Shown: positions 28,289 through 36,748 of the stretch, in pieces | Layout: each line of letters opens with the position of its first letter | How positions within the stretch are numbered: position 1 is the first letter of the stretch | Source: Acidobacteriota bacterium | GTDB lineage: Bacteria; Acidobacteriota; Vicinamibacteria; Vicinamibacterales; JAFNAJ01 | Direction of reading: 5' to 3' | Length of the DNA stretch: 53,379 nucleotides | Assembly (NCBI GenBank): GCA_023384575.1 | Contig: JAHDVP010000018.1 | Span: forward strand, 48,449 to 101,827 | The notes under the pieces: generated by a model | What the model was told of the DNA's origin: nothing | Databases searched by the model: none | What the model saw: only the letters and a program-made list of their open reading frames with translations | Made by a program: the position numbers and the translations under genes

Positions 28289-30583
28289 ATGACGGCGTAC
28301 TGGCGTGTGGCGGGTTCGCCAGGGGTTGCCCTGGGCGTGTGCTTCTCAATCCTGGCGCTGGCGGGACCGGCCGTCGCGGGACCGACGCCGCCCGGTCTCG
28401 TGCTGACCGGCACGCCGGTGGACCGCGAAGCGGCCGACGCGCCGGCGCGGCCGCGCATCGGGCTGGCCCTCGGCGGGGGCGCCGCGCGGGGCATCGCCCA
28501 TATCGGCGTGCTCCGCTGGTTCGCCGAGCACCGGGTTCCCGTCGACGTGGTGGCCGGCACGAGCATGGGCGGCCTCGTCGGCGGGGCCTTCGCGACGGGT
28601 CTCGATCCCGGCGCCCTGCTCGAGCTGATGACCTCGACCGACTGGGACCTCGTGTTCCTGGCCGACTCGCCGTTCAAGGTCAAGACCTTCCGGCGGAAGG
28701 AGGATGCCCGGGCGTTCCCGAGCCAGCTGGAGTTCGGACTCAAGGGCGGGTTCAAGGTCCCGGCCGGCCTCAACGCGGCCCAGCAGGTGGAACTGCTGCT
28801 CGACCGCATCGCCGCGCCCTACTCCGGGATCGAGACGTTCGACGATCTCCCGATTCCGTTTCGCTGCGTCGCCACCGACCTGATTCTGTCGGAGGCCGTC
28901 ATCCTCGACCGCGGCTCGCTCGCCCGCGCGATGCGCGCCACCATGGCCATCCCGGGTGTCTTCACGCCCGTGCCGCTCGGCGACCGCCTCTTCGTCGACG
29001 GAGGCACCCTCAACAACATCCCGGCGGACGTCGTCCGGGGCATGGGGGCCGACGTCGTGATCGCGGTCAATGTCGGCGCGAAGGTCGAAGCGACACCCGC
29101 TCTGCAATCGATGTTCGCCATTCTCGGGCAGACGGTCGACACGATGATGACCGTGGGCATTCGCAAGGCCCTCGCAGACGCCGACCTCATCGTCGAGCCC
29201 GACCTGAAGGGCCTGACCGGCATGGACTGGCGCCGCGCAGAGGAGCTCGCGGAGCGCGGGTACGAGGCGGCCGAGGCGATGAAGGCCGCGCTGCTGCCGT
29301 ACGCCCTCGAGGAGGCGGCCTACGCCGACTACCTGGCGGACATCGCGCGGCGACGCCGCGTCGGCGTGCCCGCGCCCGATTACCTCCGCGTCGACGGCGT
29401 CGACGACGCTCGTCTGCGGCGGTCGGTCACCGCGCGCCTCGTCCGCCATCTGGGCCAGCCGGTCGACCTCGCGGAACTGTCGCAGGACCTGCTGCTCGTG
29501 ACCGGCACCGACCGGTTCGAGTATCTGACCTACCGCTTCGACAGCACCGGAGACCAGGCCGGGCTCGTCGTGTCGGCCGTGCCGAAGGCGTACGGCCCGC
29601 CGTTCCTGAACCTGGCGTTCGACCTGAGCAACACCGACTCGACCAACTTCGCGGCGACGACGCGCGCGCGCCTGACGACGATGGATACGTTCGGGCCGGG
29701 GTCGGAACTGCGCGTCGACCTCGGGCTCGGCTCCGATCAGTACTTCGACGTGGAGCTCTACAGAGTCCTCGGAGACTCGCCGCTGTTTGTCGCGCCCCGC
29801 CTGCTGTTCGACCGGCGCCAGCGCAATGCGTACGACGACAACGTGCTCATCGCCGAGTATCGCTCGAAGCGGACCGGCGCCGGACTCGATGTGGGCGTCG
29901 AGCTCGGCGCACGCGCCGAGCTGCGGGTCGGCTTCGAGGTGAGCGACCTCCGCGTCCGCCGGCGCGTGGGTTCGCCGGTGTTGCCGGAGGTCGAGGGGCG
30001 AGACCGCGTCGGGCAGGTCCGTTGGGTCTACGACGGTCAGACGAGCCCCATCGTCCCGACGCGCGGGCTGAAGATCGCCACGACGTTGCGACACTACTTC
30101 GCCGCCGCCCGCGTCGAGGCGCTGGACCGGGACTTCGTCGAGGAGCCCGACGGGCTCACACAGCTCAATGTCGAGGGCTCGTGGTTCACCCGCTTCGGGC
30201 CGAGGGGGCGCGTGTTCGTGATCGGCGCCGGCGGCACGTCGTTCGGCGACGAGCCGGTCTTCAAGCGCTTCAGCCTCGGCGGCTCGCTGCGCCTCGGTGC
30301 GTACAACATCGACGAGGTCACCGGTGCGAACTACGCGCTCGCCACGCTTGGCTACCTGCGCGAGACCGGCCGGCTCCCCGACGTCATCGGCGGCAACATC
30401 TTCGTGGGGGCGTGGGTCGAGAACGGCTCCGGATTCGATCGGGTCGCGGACGCGCAAGTGAGGACGAACCTCTCCGGGGGCCTCCTGCTCGAGACGGTGC
30501 TCGGACCGATGTTCTTCGGCGGCAGCACCGGGTTCGGCGGGGGGGGGCGCTTCTACGTCGCGCTCGGCCCGTTCTTCAAATGA
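28289..30583 (+). CDS. Patatin-like phospholipase fused to POTRA and outer-membrane barrel (PlpD-like)
   Basis: A 764-residue protein with a signal peptide (about 1-32, ending AVAG). The patatin domain (about 55-310) has the oxyanion loop GGGAARG, nucleophile S92 in GTSMGG, and the catalytic Asp D237 in DGG. A POTRA-like segment (about 365-425) is followed by a predicted 16-strand barrel of the Omp85/D15 type ending in GPFFK. This is the arrangement of type Vd autotransporters such as PlpD: the barrel sits in the outer membrane and the lipase is exposed or released. ATG 28289 was chosen because AGGTAGGA is just upstream. It overlaps the next gene by ATGA. Confidence 0.92.
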   Translation: MTAYWRVAGSPGVALGVCFSILALAGPAVAGPTPPGLVLTGTPVDREAADAPARPRIGLALGGGAARGIAHIGVLRWFAEHRVPVDVVAGTSMGGLVGGAFATGLDPGALLELMTSTDWDLVFLADSPFKVKTFRRKEDARAFPSQLEFGLKGGFKVPAGLNAAQQVELLLDRIAAPYSGIETFDDLPIPFRCVATDLILSEAVILDRGSLARAMRATMAIPGVFTPVPLGDRLFVDGGTLNNIPADVVRGMGADVVIAVNVGAKVEATPALQSMFAILGQTVDTMMTVGIRKALADADLIVEPDLKGLTGMDWRRAEELAERGYEAAEAMKAALLPYALEEAAYADYLADIARRRRVGVPAPDYLRVDGVDDARLRRSVTARLVRHLGQPVDLAELSQDLLLVTGTDRFEYLTYRFDSTGDQAGLVVSAVPKAYGPPFLNLAFDLSNTDSTNFAATTRARLTTMDTFGPGSELRVDLGLGSDQYFDVELYRVLGDSPLFVAPRLLFDRRQRNAYDDNVLIAEYRSKRTGAGLDVGVELGARAELRVGFEVSDLRVRRRVGSPVLPEVEGRDRVGQVRWVYDGQTSPIVPTRGLKIATTLRHYFAAARVEALDRDFVEEPDGLTQLNVEGSWFTRFGPRGRVFVIGAGGTSFGDEPVFKRFSLGGSLRLGAYNIDEVTGANYALATLGYLRETGRLPDVIGGNIFVGAWVENGSGFDRVADAQVRTNLSGGLLLETVLGPMFFGGSTGFGGGGRFYVALGPFFK

Positions 30584-31491
30584 GCGGGCACGCGCGTGAT
30601 CCGAACCGGCTGACCGGCCCGTCGGGCGGCCCCTCGGTCGCCGGCGGCTGGCGGCCACGCCGGCCACCGATCCGGCAGGCCCCGGTCCTGCTGCTGGCGG
30701 CGGGCCTCGTGGTGTCGTGCGCGAGCGCGGGGCCGTACACCGTCTCCTGGCCGGCCGACCGGACGACGGCCGTGACGCGCGGCGACTGGATCCAGAGCTG
30801 GCCGCAGGCGGTCTCGTCGATTGCCGAAGTGATGCAGGGGCCGCTCGGCCTGCCGCCCGTGGAGTTCACGGTGCACTTCTTCCACAACCGCCGGGCCTTC
30901 GAGCAGGGGCTCGTGGACGAGGGGTATCCCCCCGCGTTCGCCCGTCGGACGGCGGCGGTGCTCGACGGCATCGGCGGGCCGGGACGGGTTCTGCTCAACG
31001 AAGCGGCAGTGGCTCGCGGTACCTGGTCGGACCGGGTGGCGCTGCTGGCCCACGAGCTCGTTCACGTGCTGCAGTACGAGCTCGGCGGTGGCCATCGGGG
31101 CACGTCCGAGCAGTGGCTGCGCGAGGGATTCGCCGAGTGGGTCGCCGAGCGCGTGCTCGACCACCTGCGGATGGCGGGCGCCGGCACGGAACTGCGCCGG
31201 GCGAAGCGCGTGGTCGCGCTCGCCGGTCCGACGCGGTTCCCGCCGCTGTCGGCCATGGTGACCTTCGACCAGTGGGTCGACCTGCGCACGACGCGCCCCG
31301 CGCTGCCGACGTACGAGTACGCGTTCGTGGCCGCCGACTTCCTCGTCGATCGTCACGGCCTGGACGCGGTGCTCGACTACTTCCGGCGGTTCGCCACGTC
31401 GAGCGATACCGACGGGAACTTCGCGACGGCCTTCGGCGAACCGAGGCGTCAGTTCGAGGAGGCGCTCGTCGCGCAGCTCACCCGCCCTTGA
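30580..31491 (+). CDS. Predicted lipoprotein zinc peptidase, HExxH...E (gluzincin-like)
   Basis: A 303-residue protein with a lipobox-like LVVSC ending at C47 after a hydrophobic run, so it is probably anchored to a membrane by lipid; the 33-residue lead before the hydrophobic run is long. The zinc motif is H158-E-L-V-H162 with the third ligand E186 in GFAEW, as in peptidase-MA-like gluzincins. It overlaps the PlpD-like gene by ATGA, which implies coupled translation and a shared envelope role, possibly maturation of the secreted lipase; that role is inferred. Its last 14 nt overlap the convergent acetyltransferase gene. Confidence 0.8.
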   Translation: MSGHARDPNRLTGPSGGPSVAGGWRPRRPPIRQAPVLLLAAGLVVSCASAGPYTVSWPADRTTAVTRGDWIQSWPQAVSSIAEVMQGPLGLPPVEFTVHFFHNRRAFEQGLVDEGYPPAFARRTAAVLDGIGGPGRVLLNEAAVARGTWSDRVALLAHELVHVLQYELGGGHRGTSEQWLREGFAEWVAERVLDHLRMAGAGTELRRAKRVVALAGPTRFPPLSAMVTFDQWVDLRTTRPALPTYEYAFVAADFLVDRHGLDAVLDYFRRFATSSDTDGNFATAFGEPRRQFEEALVAQLTRP

Positions 31492-32047
31492 CCGCGGGTT
31501 CCGCAGTCCCGCCGCGGGGAAGTGCCGCATCGACCGCGCCGGTGTCCACTGCCGACCTGTCGAGCCGGTAGCACACCACCTTCACGCCCTCGTGGTCGAA
31601 CGCCCGATCGTAGGTCATTGCGAGGCGCGCCATGACCGCGAGCGATCGCCTGTTGGCGGGGCGGGTGATGGCGACGACCCGCTCGAGGTCGAGTCGCGTG
31701 AAGCCGTCCGCCACCGCCGCCCGGGCCGCCTCGGTGGCCAACCCCAGGCCCCACCGGTCACGGGCGAGCCACCACCCCACTTCGATGTCGTCGTGGTGAC
31801 GGAGCGGCTGCAGGCCGCAGAAGCCGACGAAGGCTCCGGAGGCCGTGCCGTAAAGCTTCCAGAAGCAGAAGCCACGCGACGCGTGAAGTGCGCGCTGGCG
31901 TGCGACGAACGCCTGCGTCCGCGCGTCGCTCCAGGCCTCGCCGCCCGTGATGTCGCACATCACGACGGGGTCGGTGACGAGTGGGGTCAGGTACCGCCAG
32001 TCGCCGGGCTCCCAGGGGAGCAGCGAGAGCCTGAGCGTGGAAATCAT
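31478..32047 (-). CDS. GNAT N-acetyltransferase, RimJ/RimL type
   Basis: A 189-residue acyl-CoA-dependent transferase. The start TLRLSLLPW...DW resembles the TxRLxLR opening of RimJ/RimL-type enzymes. Motif A is RDRWGLGLATEA, the pyrophosphate-binding RxxGxG/A loop, followed by ANRRSLAVMARLAM, which normally reads N..S..v..K.GF. The late block matches motif B. The acceptor may be a protein N-terminus or a small molecule; nothing nearby decides. The C-terminus has about 15 residues beyond the fold. It lies 25 nt downstream of the putative selenoprotein frame on the same strand, so the two may be co-transcribed. Confidence 0.88.
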   Translation of the reverse strand: MISTLRLSLLPWEPGDWRYLTPLVTDPVVMCDITGGEAWSDARTQAFVARQRALHASRGFCFWKLYGTASGAFVGFCGLQPLRHHDDIEVGWWLARDRWGLGLATEAARAAVADGFTRLDLERVVAITRPANRRSLAVMARLAMTYDRAFDHEGVKVVCYRLDRSAVDTGAVDAALPRGGTAEPAVKGG

Positions 32048-32072
32048 GCAGGAGCGGGCAGGGGACGTCCGC

Positions 32073-32219
32073 CTACGGCTTTCCGGCCGGGTCTTCGCGT
32101 CGATCCTCGACGCGGCAGGAGTCGCCGAGTCAGGTGGGCACGCCGAGGCGGGGCAGCACCCAGCGCATCAGGGCGTAATAACCAGCGAACACGAGCACGA
32201 CACCGAGACCCTCTGGCAT
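32073..32219 (-). CDS. Candidate small membrane selenoprotein (in-frame TGA at 32130-32132)
   Basis: From ATG 32219 a frame encodes 29 residues: a short start, a single hydrophobic helix (GVVLVFAGYYALMRWVL), then PRLGVPT, and a TGA. The same frame continues through L-G-D-S-C-R-V and 11 more residues to a TAG at 32073-32075. If TGA is read as selenocysteine (U30), the protein has 48 residues with a U30-x4-C35 pair beyond the membrane helix. A SECIS-like hairpin starts 15 nt after the TGA. Read-through leaves 25 nt to the next gene instead of 82. I recall small membrane proteins ending LGVPT-C-x4-C, which would be the cysteine form, but this is unverified. Without selenocysteine machinery it would be a 29-residue peptide ending at 32130. 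Confidence 0.5.
32096..32114 (-). promoter_or_regulatory. SECIS-like hairpin just after an in-frame TGA
   Basis: On the minus strand CGCGTCGA, loop GGA, TCGACGCG forms a perfect 8-bp stem with a 3-nt loop. It begins 15 nt after the TGA, so the loop is 23 nt from it. Bacterial SECIS elements lie directly downstream of the UGA and carry a G at the start of the apical loop about 16-37 nt away. This hairpin fits both rules. No T run follows, so an intrinsic terminator is less likely. Confidence 0.5.
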
Positions 32220-32463
32220 CCTGTCCAGCTTACCTCGTTCACGCGGTGGCTGCCACTGCGCTCGCCGTCGCGGGCCCGGGACCCGCGTCGTCTGGTCACG
32301 TTCCCGGGCCCACCGGCCACCCGGGAGGCGCGGGCGCCCTGCCGCAGCCCGTGAGGGTGCGGTCACGCGGACGTCATCGAGCCGGGCTAGAATGGCGCAT
32401 GTCGCCCGCCCGGTTCCCGAGGGCCACCCCGCGTCCGCCTTCCGATGGCCGAGGAGGCCTTGA

Positions 32464-33888
32464 ATGACCCACGCCGGACCGCCGCGCCCCAAGGTCTACG
32501 TCGTCGACACCAGCATCCTCGTCTCGGCCCCCGACGCCCTCCAGAACCTGACGGTCGGCAACACCGTGGTCGTGCCGTTCCCTGTGCTCCAGGAGCTCGA
32601 CCGGCGCCGGACCGACACGAACGGCATCGGCTACACCGCGCGCAGCACCATCCGGTTCCTCGATCACCTGCAGGGGCAGGCCTCGCTCGACGAACTGCGG
32701 CTGGGCATCCCGCTCAACGGCGGCCTGCTGCGGTTCCACGGGGGCGACCTCGACGTCTCGCGCGCGTGGCCCGGATTCAACTCGACCTACGCCGACGATG
32801 CCATCCTCCTGCTCGCGGCCGCGTACCAGCAGACGCATCCCGACGATCACGTCGTGCTCGTGACGCGCGATGCGGCGATGCGCTGCAAGGCGCGCGCGCG
32901 GGGGATCGAGGCCGAAGACTACTGGAGCGACCGGCCGGTGCCGTCGCCCGAGAAGTTCTACTCGGGGCGCATCCGCATCGAGCTGCCGCCGGAGGAGGCG
33001 CACCTGCTCTCGGCGCTCCATCACGAGCAGCGCCTGCCGATCGAGACGGTGGCGCCGTTTGTCGACGCCGCCGGTCTCTACCCGAACCAGTGCTGCGAGC
33101 TGCACGTGCGGGGTAACGGCAAGAGCGCCTGGGGGATCCTCAAGGCGGCCGACGGCGTGCGGTACCTGCGTCGCGTGAACACCAAGGTCGGCGAACGCTT
33201 CGGCCCGTGCAATGCCGAGCAGTGCTGCGCGCGCGAACTCATCCTCGACGACCAGACGCTCGTCGTGAGCCTCGTCGGCATCGCGGGGACCGGCAAGACC
33301 CTGATCGCCCTGCTCGCGGCCTACGAGCTGTATCGCGCCGGCCGCGTGTCGAAGATCGAGGTCTACCGGTTGAACGCGGAAGCGGGCAAGCAGCTCGGCT
33401 TCCTGCCGGGTGACGTCGGCGACAAGATGGCGCCCTGGGCCAAGCCGATCATCGACAATCTCGATTTCATCACCCGGCGCCTGCACGGGACGTCGCGATG
33501 GACCAACCAGCTGGCCGACCATCACGCCGACCGGCGCGAGGGCGGCCTCTCGGCGGGCGTCGAGGAGATGCTGGCGTCGAAGGCCCTCGAGATCGCCCCG
33601 ATCAACTACCTGCGCGGCCGCTCGATCCACGATGCGGTGGTGATCGTCGACGACGGGCAGAACCTCACGCAGGAGGACATGAAGCTCGTGCTCACGCGGG
33701 CGGGTGAGGGGACGCGCGTCATCCTGACGGGGGACCCGGACCAGATCGACCGCGCCGAGATCGACGCCCTGTCGAACGGGCTCGTGCAGGTGGTGGAGCG
33801 CTTCAAGGGTGAGTCCTGCTTCGCGCACCTCGCGATGGGCGAGGTCGTCCGGTCGAAGGTGGCCGAACTCGCGGCCAAGCTGCTGTGA
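32464..33888 (+). CDS. PIN-PhoH family ATPase/nuclease with altered Walker B
   Basis: A 474-residue protein with an N-terminal PIN nuclease domain (about 10-145; D15 in VVDTSILV, then YADDAILLLAA and VLVTRDAAMR) and a C-terminal PhoH NTPase (about 245-474). Walker A is GIAGTGKT with K278. Walker B normally reads VDEAQN in PhoH proteins, but here reads V-D396-D397-G-Q-N, so the usual catalytic Glu is Asp and the Ala is Gly. The following TRAGEGTRVILTGDPDQID block is intact. PIN-PhoH proteins are linked to RNA unwinding and cleavage, in toxin-antitoxin-like or RNA-turnover roles. GAGGAGG precedes the ATG. The stop overlaps the aceK start (TGATG). Confidence 0.92.
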   Translation: MTHAGPPRPKVYVVDTSILVSAPDALQNLTVGNTVVVPFPVLQELDRRRTDTNGIGYTARSTIRFLDHLQGQASLDELRLGIPLNGGLLRFHGGDLDVSRAWPGFNSTYADDAILLLAAAYQQTHPDDHVVLVTRDAAMRCKARARGIEAEDYWSDRPVPSPEKFYSGRIRIELPPEEAHLLSALHHEQRLPIETVAPFVDAAGLYPNQCCELHVRGNGKSAWGILKAADGVRYLRRVNTKVGERFGPCNAEQCCARELILDDQTLVVSLVGIAGTGKTLIALLAAYELYRAGRVSKIEVYRLNAEAGKQLGFLPGDVGDKMAPWAKPIIDNLDFITRRLHGTSRWTNQLADHHADRREGGLSAGVEEMLASKALEIAPINYLRGRSIHDAVVIVDDGQNLTQEDMKLVLTRAGEGTRVILTGDPDQIDRAEIDALSNGLVQVVERFKGESCFAHLAMGEVVRSKVAELAAKLL

Positions 33889-35615
33889 TGTCCGTCGCCG
33901 ATGCGGCCGTCGCGGCCGCGCAGATCGTGTGTGAGGCCTTCGAGGTCTCGCGGCAGCGCCACTCCGAGTGGTCGCTGCGCGCCGGACGGCGTTTCGAGAC
34001 GCGCGACTGGGCGGGCCTCCACGAGGACGCCGTCGCGCGGCTCGACGCCTACCCGGCGTGCGTGGCCGATGCGCTCCGTGCGCTCGAGGCGCGCCTGGGG
34101 ACGGGGGCGGGCGACGCCGACCTATGGCACGTGGTCCGCTCGGGCGTCGTGGCCTGGCTCGAACCTCGCGCCGACGCCAGCCTCGGCGCGACCTTCTACA
34201 ACTCGGTCGTCCGGCGCGCGCTGGCGTCGGTGCGAGCCGATCCCCACACCGAGATCCTGACCGCCATTGCCGGACACGACGCCAGAGCAGCGGAGCCCAT
34301 CGCAGAGACGTGGCCGGTCTCGGCCCGGCTGACCGACACGGTTCGCCACTGGCTCGAGGCGTTGGGCTGGCGGGCCCGGTGGGACGACCTCGCAGCCGAC
34401 GCGCACGCCGCCGCCGAGGCGATCGACGAGGCCTGGCGCGCGGCCGGTCACCCGCCACTCACCGCCATCGAGGCCCTGCCCCAGGTCTTCTACCGCGGCA
34501 CGCGCGCGTTCGTCGTCGGCCGTCTTCTCGGTGGGTCGGTTGCCGCGCCGATCACGATCGCGATCCGGCACGACGCCGCCGGCGTGGCCGTCGACGCCGT
34601 CCTGCTCTCCGAGGACGCGGTCAGCATCGTCTTCAGCTTCACGCGCGCGTACTTCCACGTCGACGACAGCCGCCCGGATGCGCTCGTCGGCTTCCTGCAC
34701 CGCATCATGCCGCGCAAGCCCCTGAGCGAGCTGTACACGGCGCTCGGGTTCTTCAAGCACGGCAAGACCTTGTTGTACCGCGACCTCGTCCGGCACATCG
34801 GCGGCTCGTCGGAGGCCTTCGTGATGGCGCCGGGCGCGAAGGGCATGGTGATGGCCGCCTTCGTGCTGCCGAGCCTCGACGTCGTCTTCAAGGTAATCCG
34901 CGACGAGTTCGCGCCGCCCAAGACGACGACGCGTCGCGACGTGATGGAGCGTTACGCGCTCGTCTTCAAGCACGACCGCGCGGGCCGTCTGGTCGACGCG
35001 CAGGAGTTCGAGCACCTCTCGTTCCCGCGCGACCGGCTCGCGCCCGGGCTCCACGACGAGCTGCACGCCTCGTGCGGGTCGATGCTGCGGGACGCCGGCC
35101 GCGACATCGAGATCAGGCACCTCTACACCGAGCGCCGGCTCGTGCCCCTCGACCTGTACCTGTCGGAGGCGAGTCCCCGCCTCGCCGAGGACGCGATCGT
35201 CGACTACGGCCTGGCGATCAAGGACCTCGCCGCGGCGAACATCTTTCCCGGCGACCTGCTGCTCAAGAACTTCGGCGTCACGCGTCACAAGCGCGTGGTC
35301 TTCTACGACTACGACGAGCTGTGTCCGCTCGACGCGTGCCGATTCAGACGGCTGCCACCGGCGCGGCACGACGAAGACGAGCTCAGCGCCGAGCCGTGGT
35401 TCCACGTCGGCGAGAACGACGTCTTCCCCGAGGAGTTCCTTCCGTTCCTCGCCATCCCGGCCGAGCTGAAGCCGCTGTTCCTCTCGGTCCACGGCGACCT
35501 GCTCGACCCGGCGTTCTGGCAGGCCATGCAGGCCCGGCACGCCGCGGGCGACACCATCGACATCCTGCCGTACCGCGAGAGCCACCGGCTGCGTCGAACC
35601 GCCGTCAGGCCCTGA
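33888..35615 (+). CDS. aceK: Isocitrate dehydrogenase kinase/phosphatase AceK
   Basis: A 575-residue bifunctional enzyme (E. coli AceK has 578) that phosphorylates and dephosphorylates isocitrate dehydrogenase to split carbon flow between the TCA cycle and the glyoxylate bypass. Conserved blocks are the MPRKPLSELYTALGFFKHGK segment, the nucleotide loop APGAKGMVMAAF, the Lys of VFKVIRDEF, and the catalytic region LLKNFGVTRHKRVVFYDYDE. ATG 33888 overlaps the phoH-like stop by 1 nt, which implies coupling. No aceA, aceB or icd is in the window. The last 11 nt overlap the convergent fabH-like gene. Confidence 0.96.
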   Translation: MSVADAAVAAAQIVCEAFEVSRQRHSEWSLRAGRRFETRDWAGLHEDAVARLDAYPACVADALRALEARLGTGAGDADLWHVVRSGVVAWLEPRADASLGATFYNSVVRRALASVRADPHTEILTAIAGHDARAAEPIAETWPVSARLTDTVRHWLEALGWRARWDDLAADAHAAAEAIDEAWRAAGHPPLTAIEALPQVFYRGTRAFVVGRLLGGSVAAPITIAIRHDAAGVAVDAVLLSEDAVSIVFSFTRAYFHVDDSRPDALVGFLHRIMPRKPLSELYTALGFFKHGKTLLYRDLVRHIGGSSEAFVMAPGAKGMVMAAFVLPSLDVVFKVIRDEFAPPKTTTRRDVMERYALVFKHDRAGRLVDAQEFEHLSFPRDRLAPGLHDELHASCGSMLRDAGRDIEIRHLYTERRLVPLDLYLSEASPRLAEDAIVDYGLAIKDLAAANIFPGDLLLKNFGVTRHKRVVFYDYDELCPLDACRFRRLPPARHDEDELSAEPWFHVGENDVFPEEFLPFLAIPAELKPLFLSVHGDLLDPAFWQAMQARHAAGDTIDILPYRESHRLRRTAVRP

Positions 35616-36666
35616 CGAGCGCCGCGCCCCAGGTCATCCCGGCCCCGAAGGCCACCATCAGCACGAGATCGCCCGCGCCGATGCGGCCGTCGCGGACGCA
35701 CTCGTCCCAGAGCAACGGGATCGTCGCCGCGGTCGTGTTGCCGTACCGCTGCACGTTGTGGTGCACCTTGTCGTCGGAGAGGCCCAGCGCCTTCTGGACG
35801 TACTCGTTGATCCGCAGGTTGGCCTGGTGCATCAGGACGAGGGCGACGTCGTCGAGCGTATGACCGTGGCGGTCGAGCAGCCGACGGGCCACCTCGATCA
35901 TCTTCGACGTGGCCAGCTTGAAGACGTGACGCCCGTCCATCACGGGCACGTACTCGGCCCGGGCGACCTGGCCGGCGTCGACGTACGGTCGGTGCCGGAA
36001 CCCGACGCCCGGCACGCACAACCGGCGCGCCTCGGCCCCGTCGGCGCCGAGCTCGATGCCGACCACGCCGCGCGACGTGTCGTCGCCGGCGCGCAGGACG
36101 ACCGCGGCCGCGGCATCGCCGAAGAGCACGGTGCGGTCACGCGTCGCCGTGTTCACCTCCCACTCGCCCTCGGCGAGCGGTGCGTCGATCTCGCCGCCGA
36201 GCCTCGCCCAGCTTCCGGAGCCCCAGGGCATGAATCCCGAGTGCACCTCGGCCCCGACGAGCAGCACGGTCCTCGCCCGGCCCGTCGTGATCTGCGCGTC
36301 GGCCAGGTCGAGGCCATACAGGAAGCCGGAACACTGCTGTCTCAGGTCGAAGCAGGGCACGGGGCGCAACCCGAGGCGGTGCTGCAGCAGCCCGCCGCAT
36401 CCGGGGAAGTAGTGGTCGGGTGTCATGGTGGCGAACACCACGAGGTCGACCTCCTCGGGCGTGGTCTTCGCGGCGTCGAGCGCGCGACGCGCGGCGGCCA
36501 CGGCGAGGTCGGTCGTCGACGTGCCCGGGTCGACGAAGTATCGGGTCTCGACGCCCGTCCGCTCGCGAATCCAGGTGTCGCTCGTCTCCATGATCCGGGC
36601 GAGCATGTCGTTGGTGACGCAACGAGGCGCGATGTCGGCGCCGCTGCCGATGACGACTGAACGCAT
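35605..36666 (-). CDS. fabH: Beta-ketoacyl-ACP synthase III (FabH-like)
   Basis: A 353-residue thiolase-fold enzyme that condenses an acyl-CoA starter with malonyl-ACP. The triad is C112 (QQCSGF), H280 (MHQAN) and N310 (GNTTAATIP). The length exceeds typical FabH (about 320), owing to an insert around residues 150-175 (GSGSWARLGGEIDAPL), so it may be a FabH paralogue with a different acyl starter or a role in secondary metabolism. ATG 36666 fits the family start; ATG 36678 is also in frame. No other fatty-acid genes are adjacent. A REP-like inverted repeat lies just upstream. Confidence 0.9.
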   Translation of the reverse strand: MRSVVIGSGADIAPRCVTNDMLARIMETSDTWIRERTGVETRYFVDPGTSTTDLAVAAARRALDAAKTTPEEVDLVVFATMTPDHYFPGCGGLLQHRLGLRPVPCFDLRQQCSGFLYGLDLADAQITTGRARTVLLVGAEVHSGFMPWGSGSWARLGGEIDAPLAEGEWEVNTATRDRTVLFGDAAAAVVLRAGDDTSRGVVGIELGADGAEARRLCVPGVGFRHRPYVDAGQVARAEYVPVMDGRHVFKLATSKMIEVARRLLDRHGHTLDDVALVLMHQANLRINEYVQKALGLSDDKVHHNVQRYGNTTAATIPLLWDECVRDGRIGAGDLVLMVAFGAGMTWGAALVRA

Positions 36667-36688
36667 GGTGCCCGGCATTGTACCCCGT

Positions 36689-36731
36689 GGGGTCAGGTCT
36701 TGAACTGTGGCGTTTTTCACGACCTGACCCC
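36689..36731. repeat. REP-like palindromic element, 11-bp perfect arms
   Basis: GGGGTCAGGTC (36689-36699) and GACCTGACCCC (36721-36731) pair perfectly around a 21-nt loop with an AT-rich core. It sits between the divergent fabH-like and M28 peptidase starts. Elements with a TGACCCC terminus are, from memory, common REP-type repeats moved by RAYT transposases in acidobacteria. The shorter string GGGGTCAG also occurs at 8971 and TTGACCCCG at 6064. The transposase is not in the window. Confidence 0.6.
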
Positions 36732-36748
36732 GCGATACACTCTCCTGC

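Noticed and set aside
32096-32114. The hairpin after the small membrane protein as a plain intrinsic terminator
   Set aside because: No T run follows it, and it lies between co-directional genes inside a continuing frame; kept as SECIS-like, though not proven.
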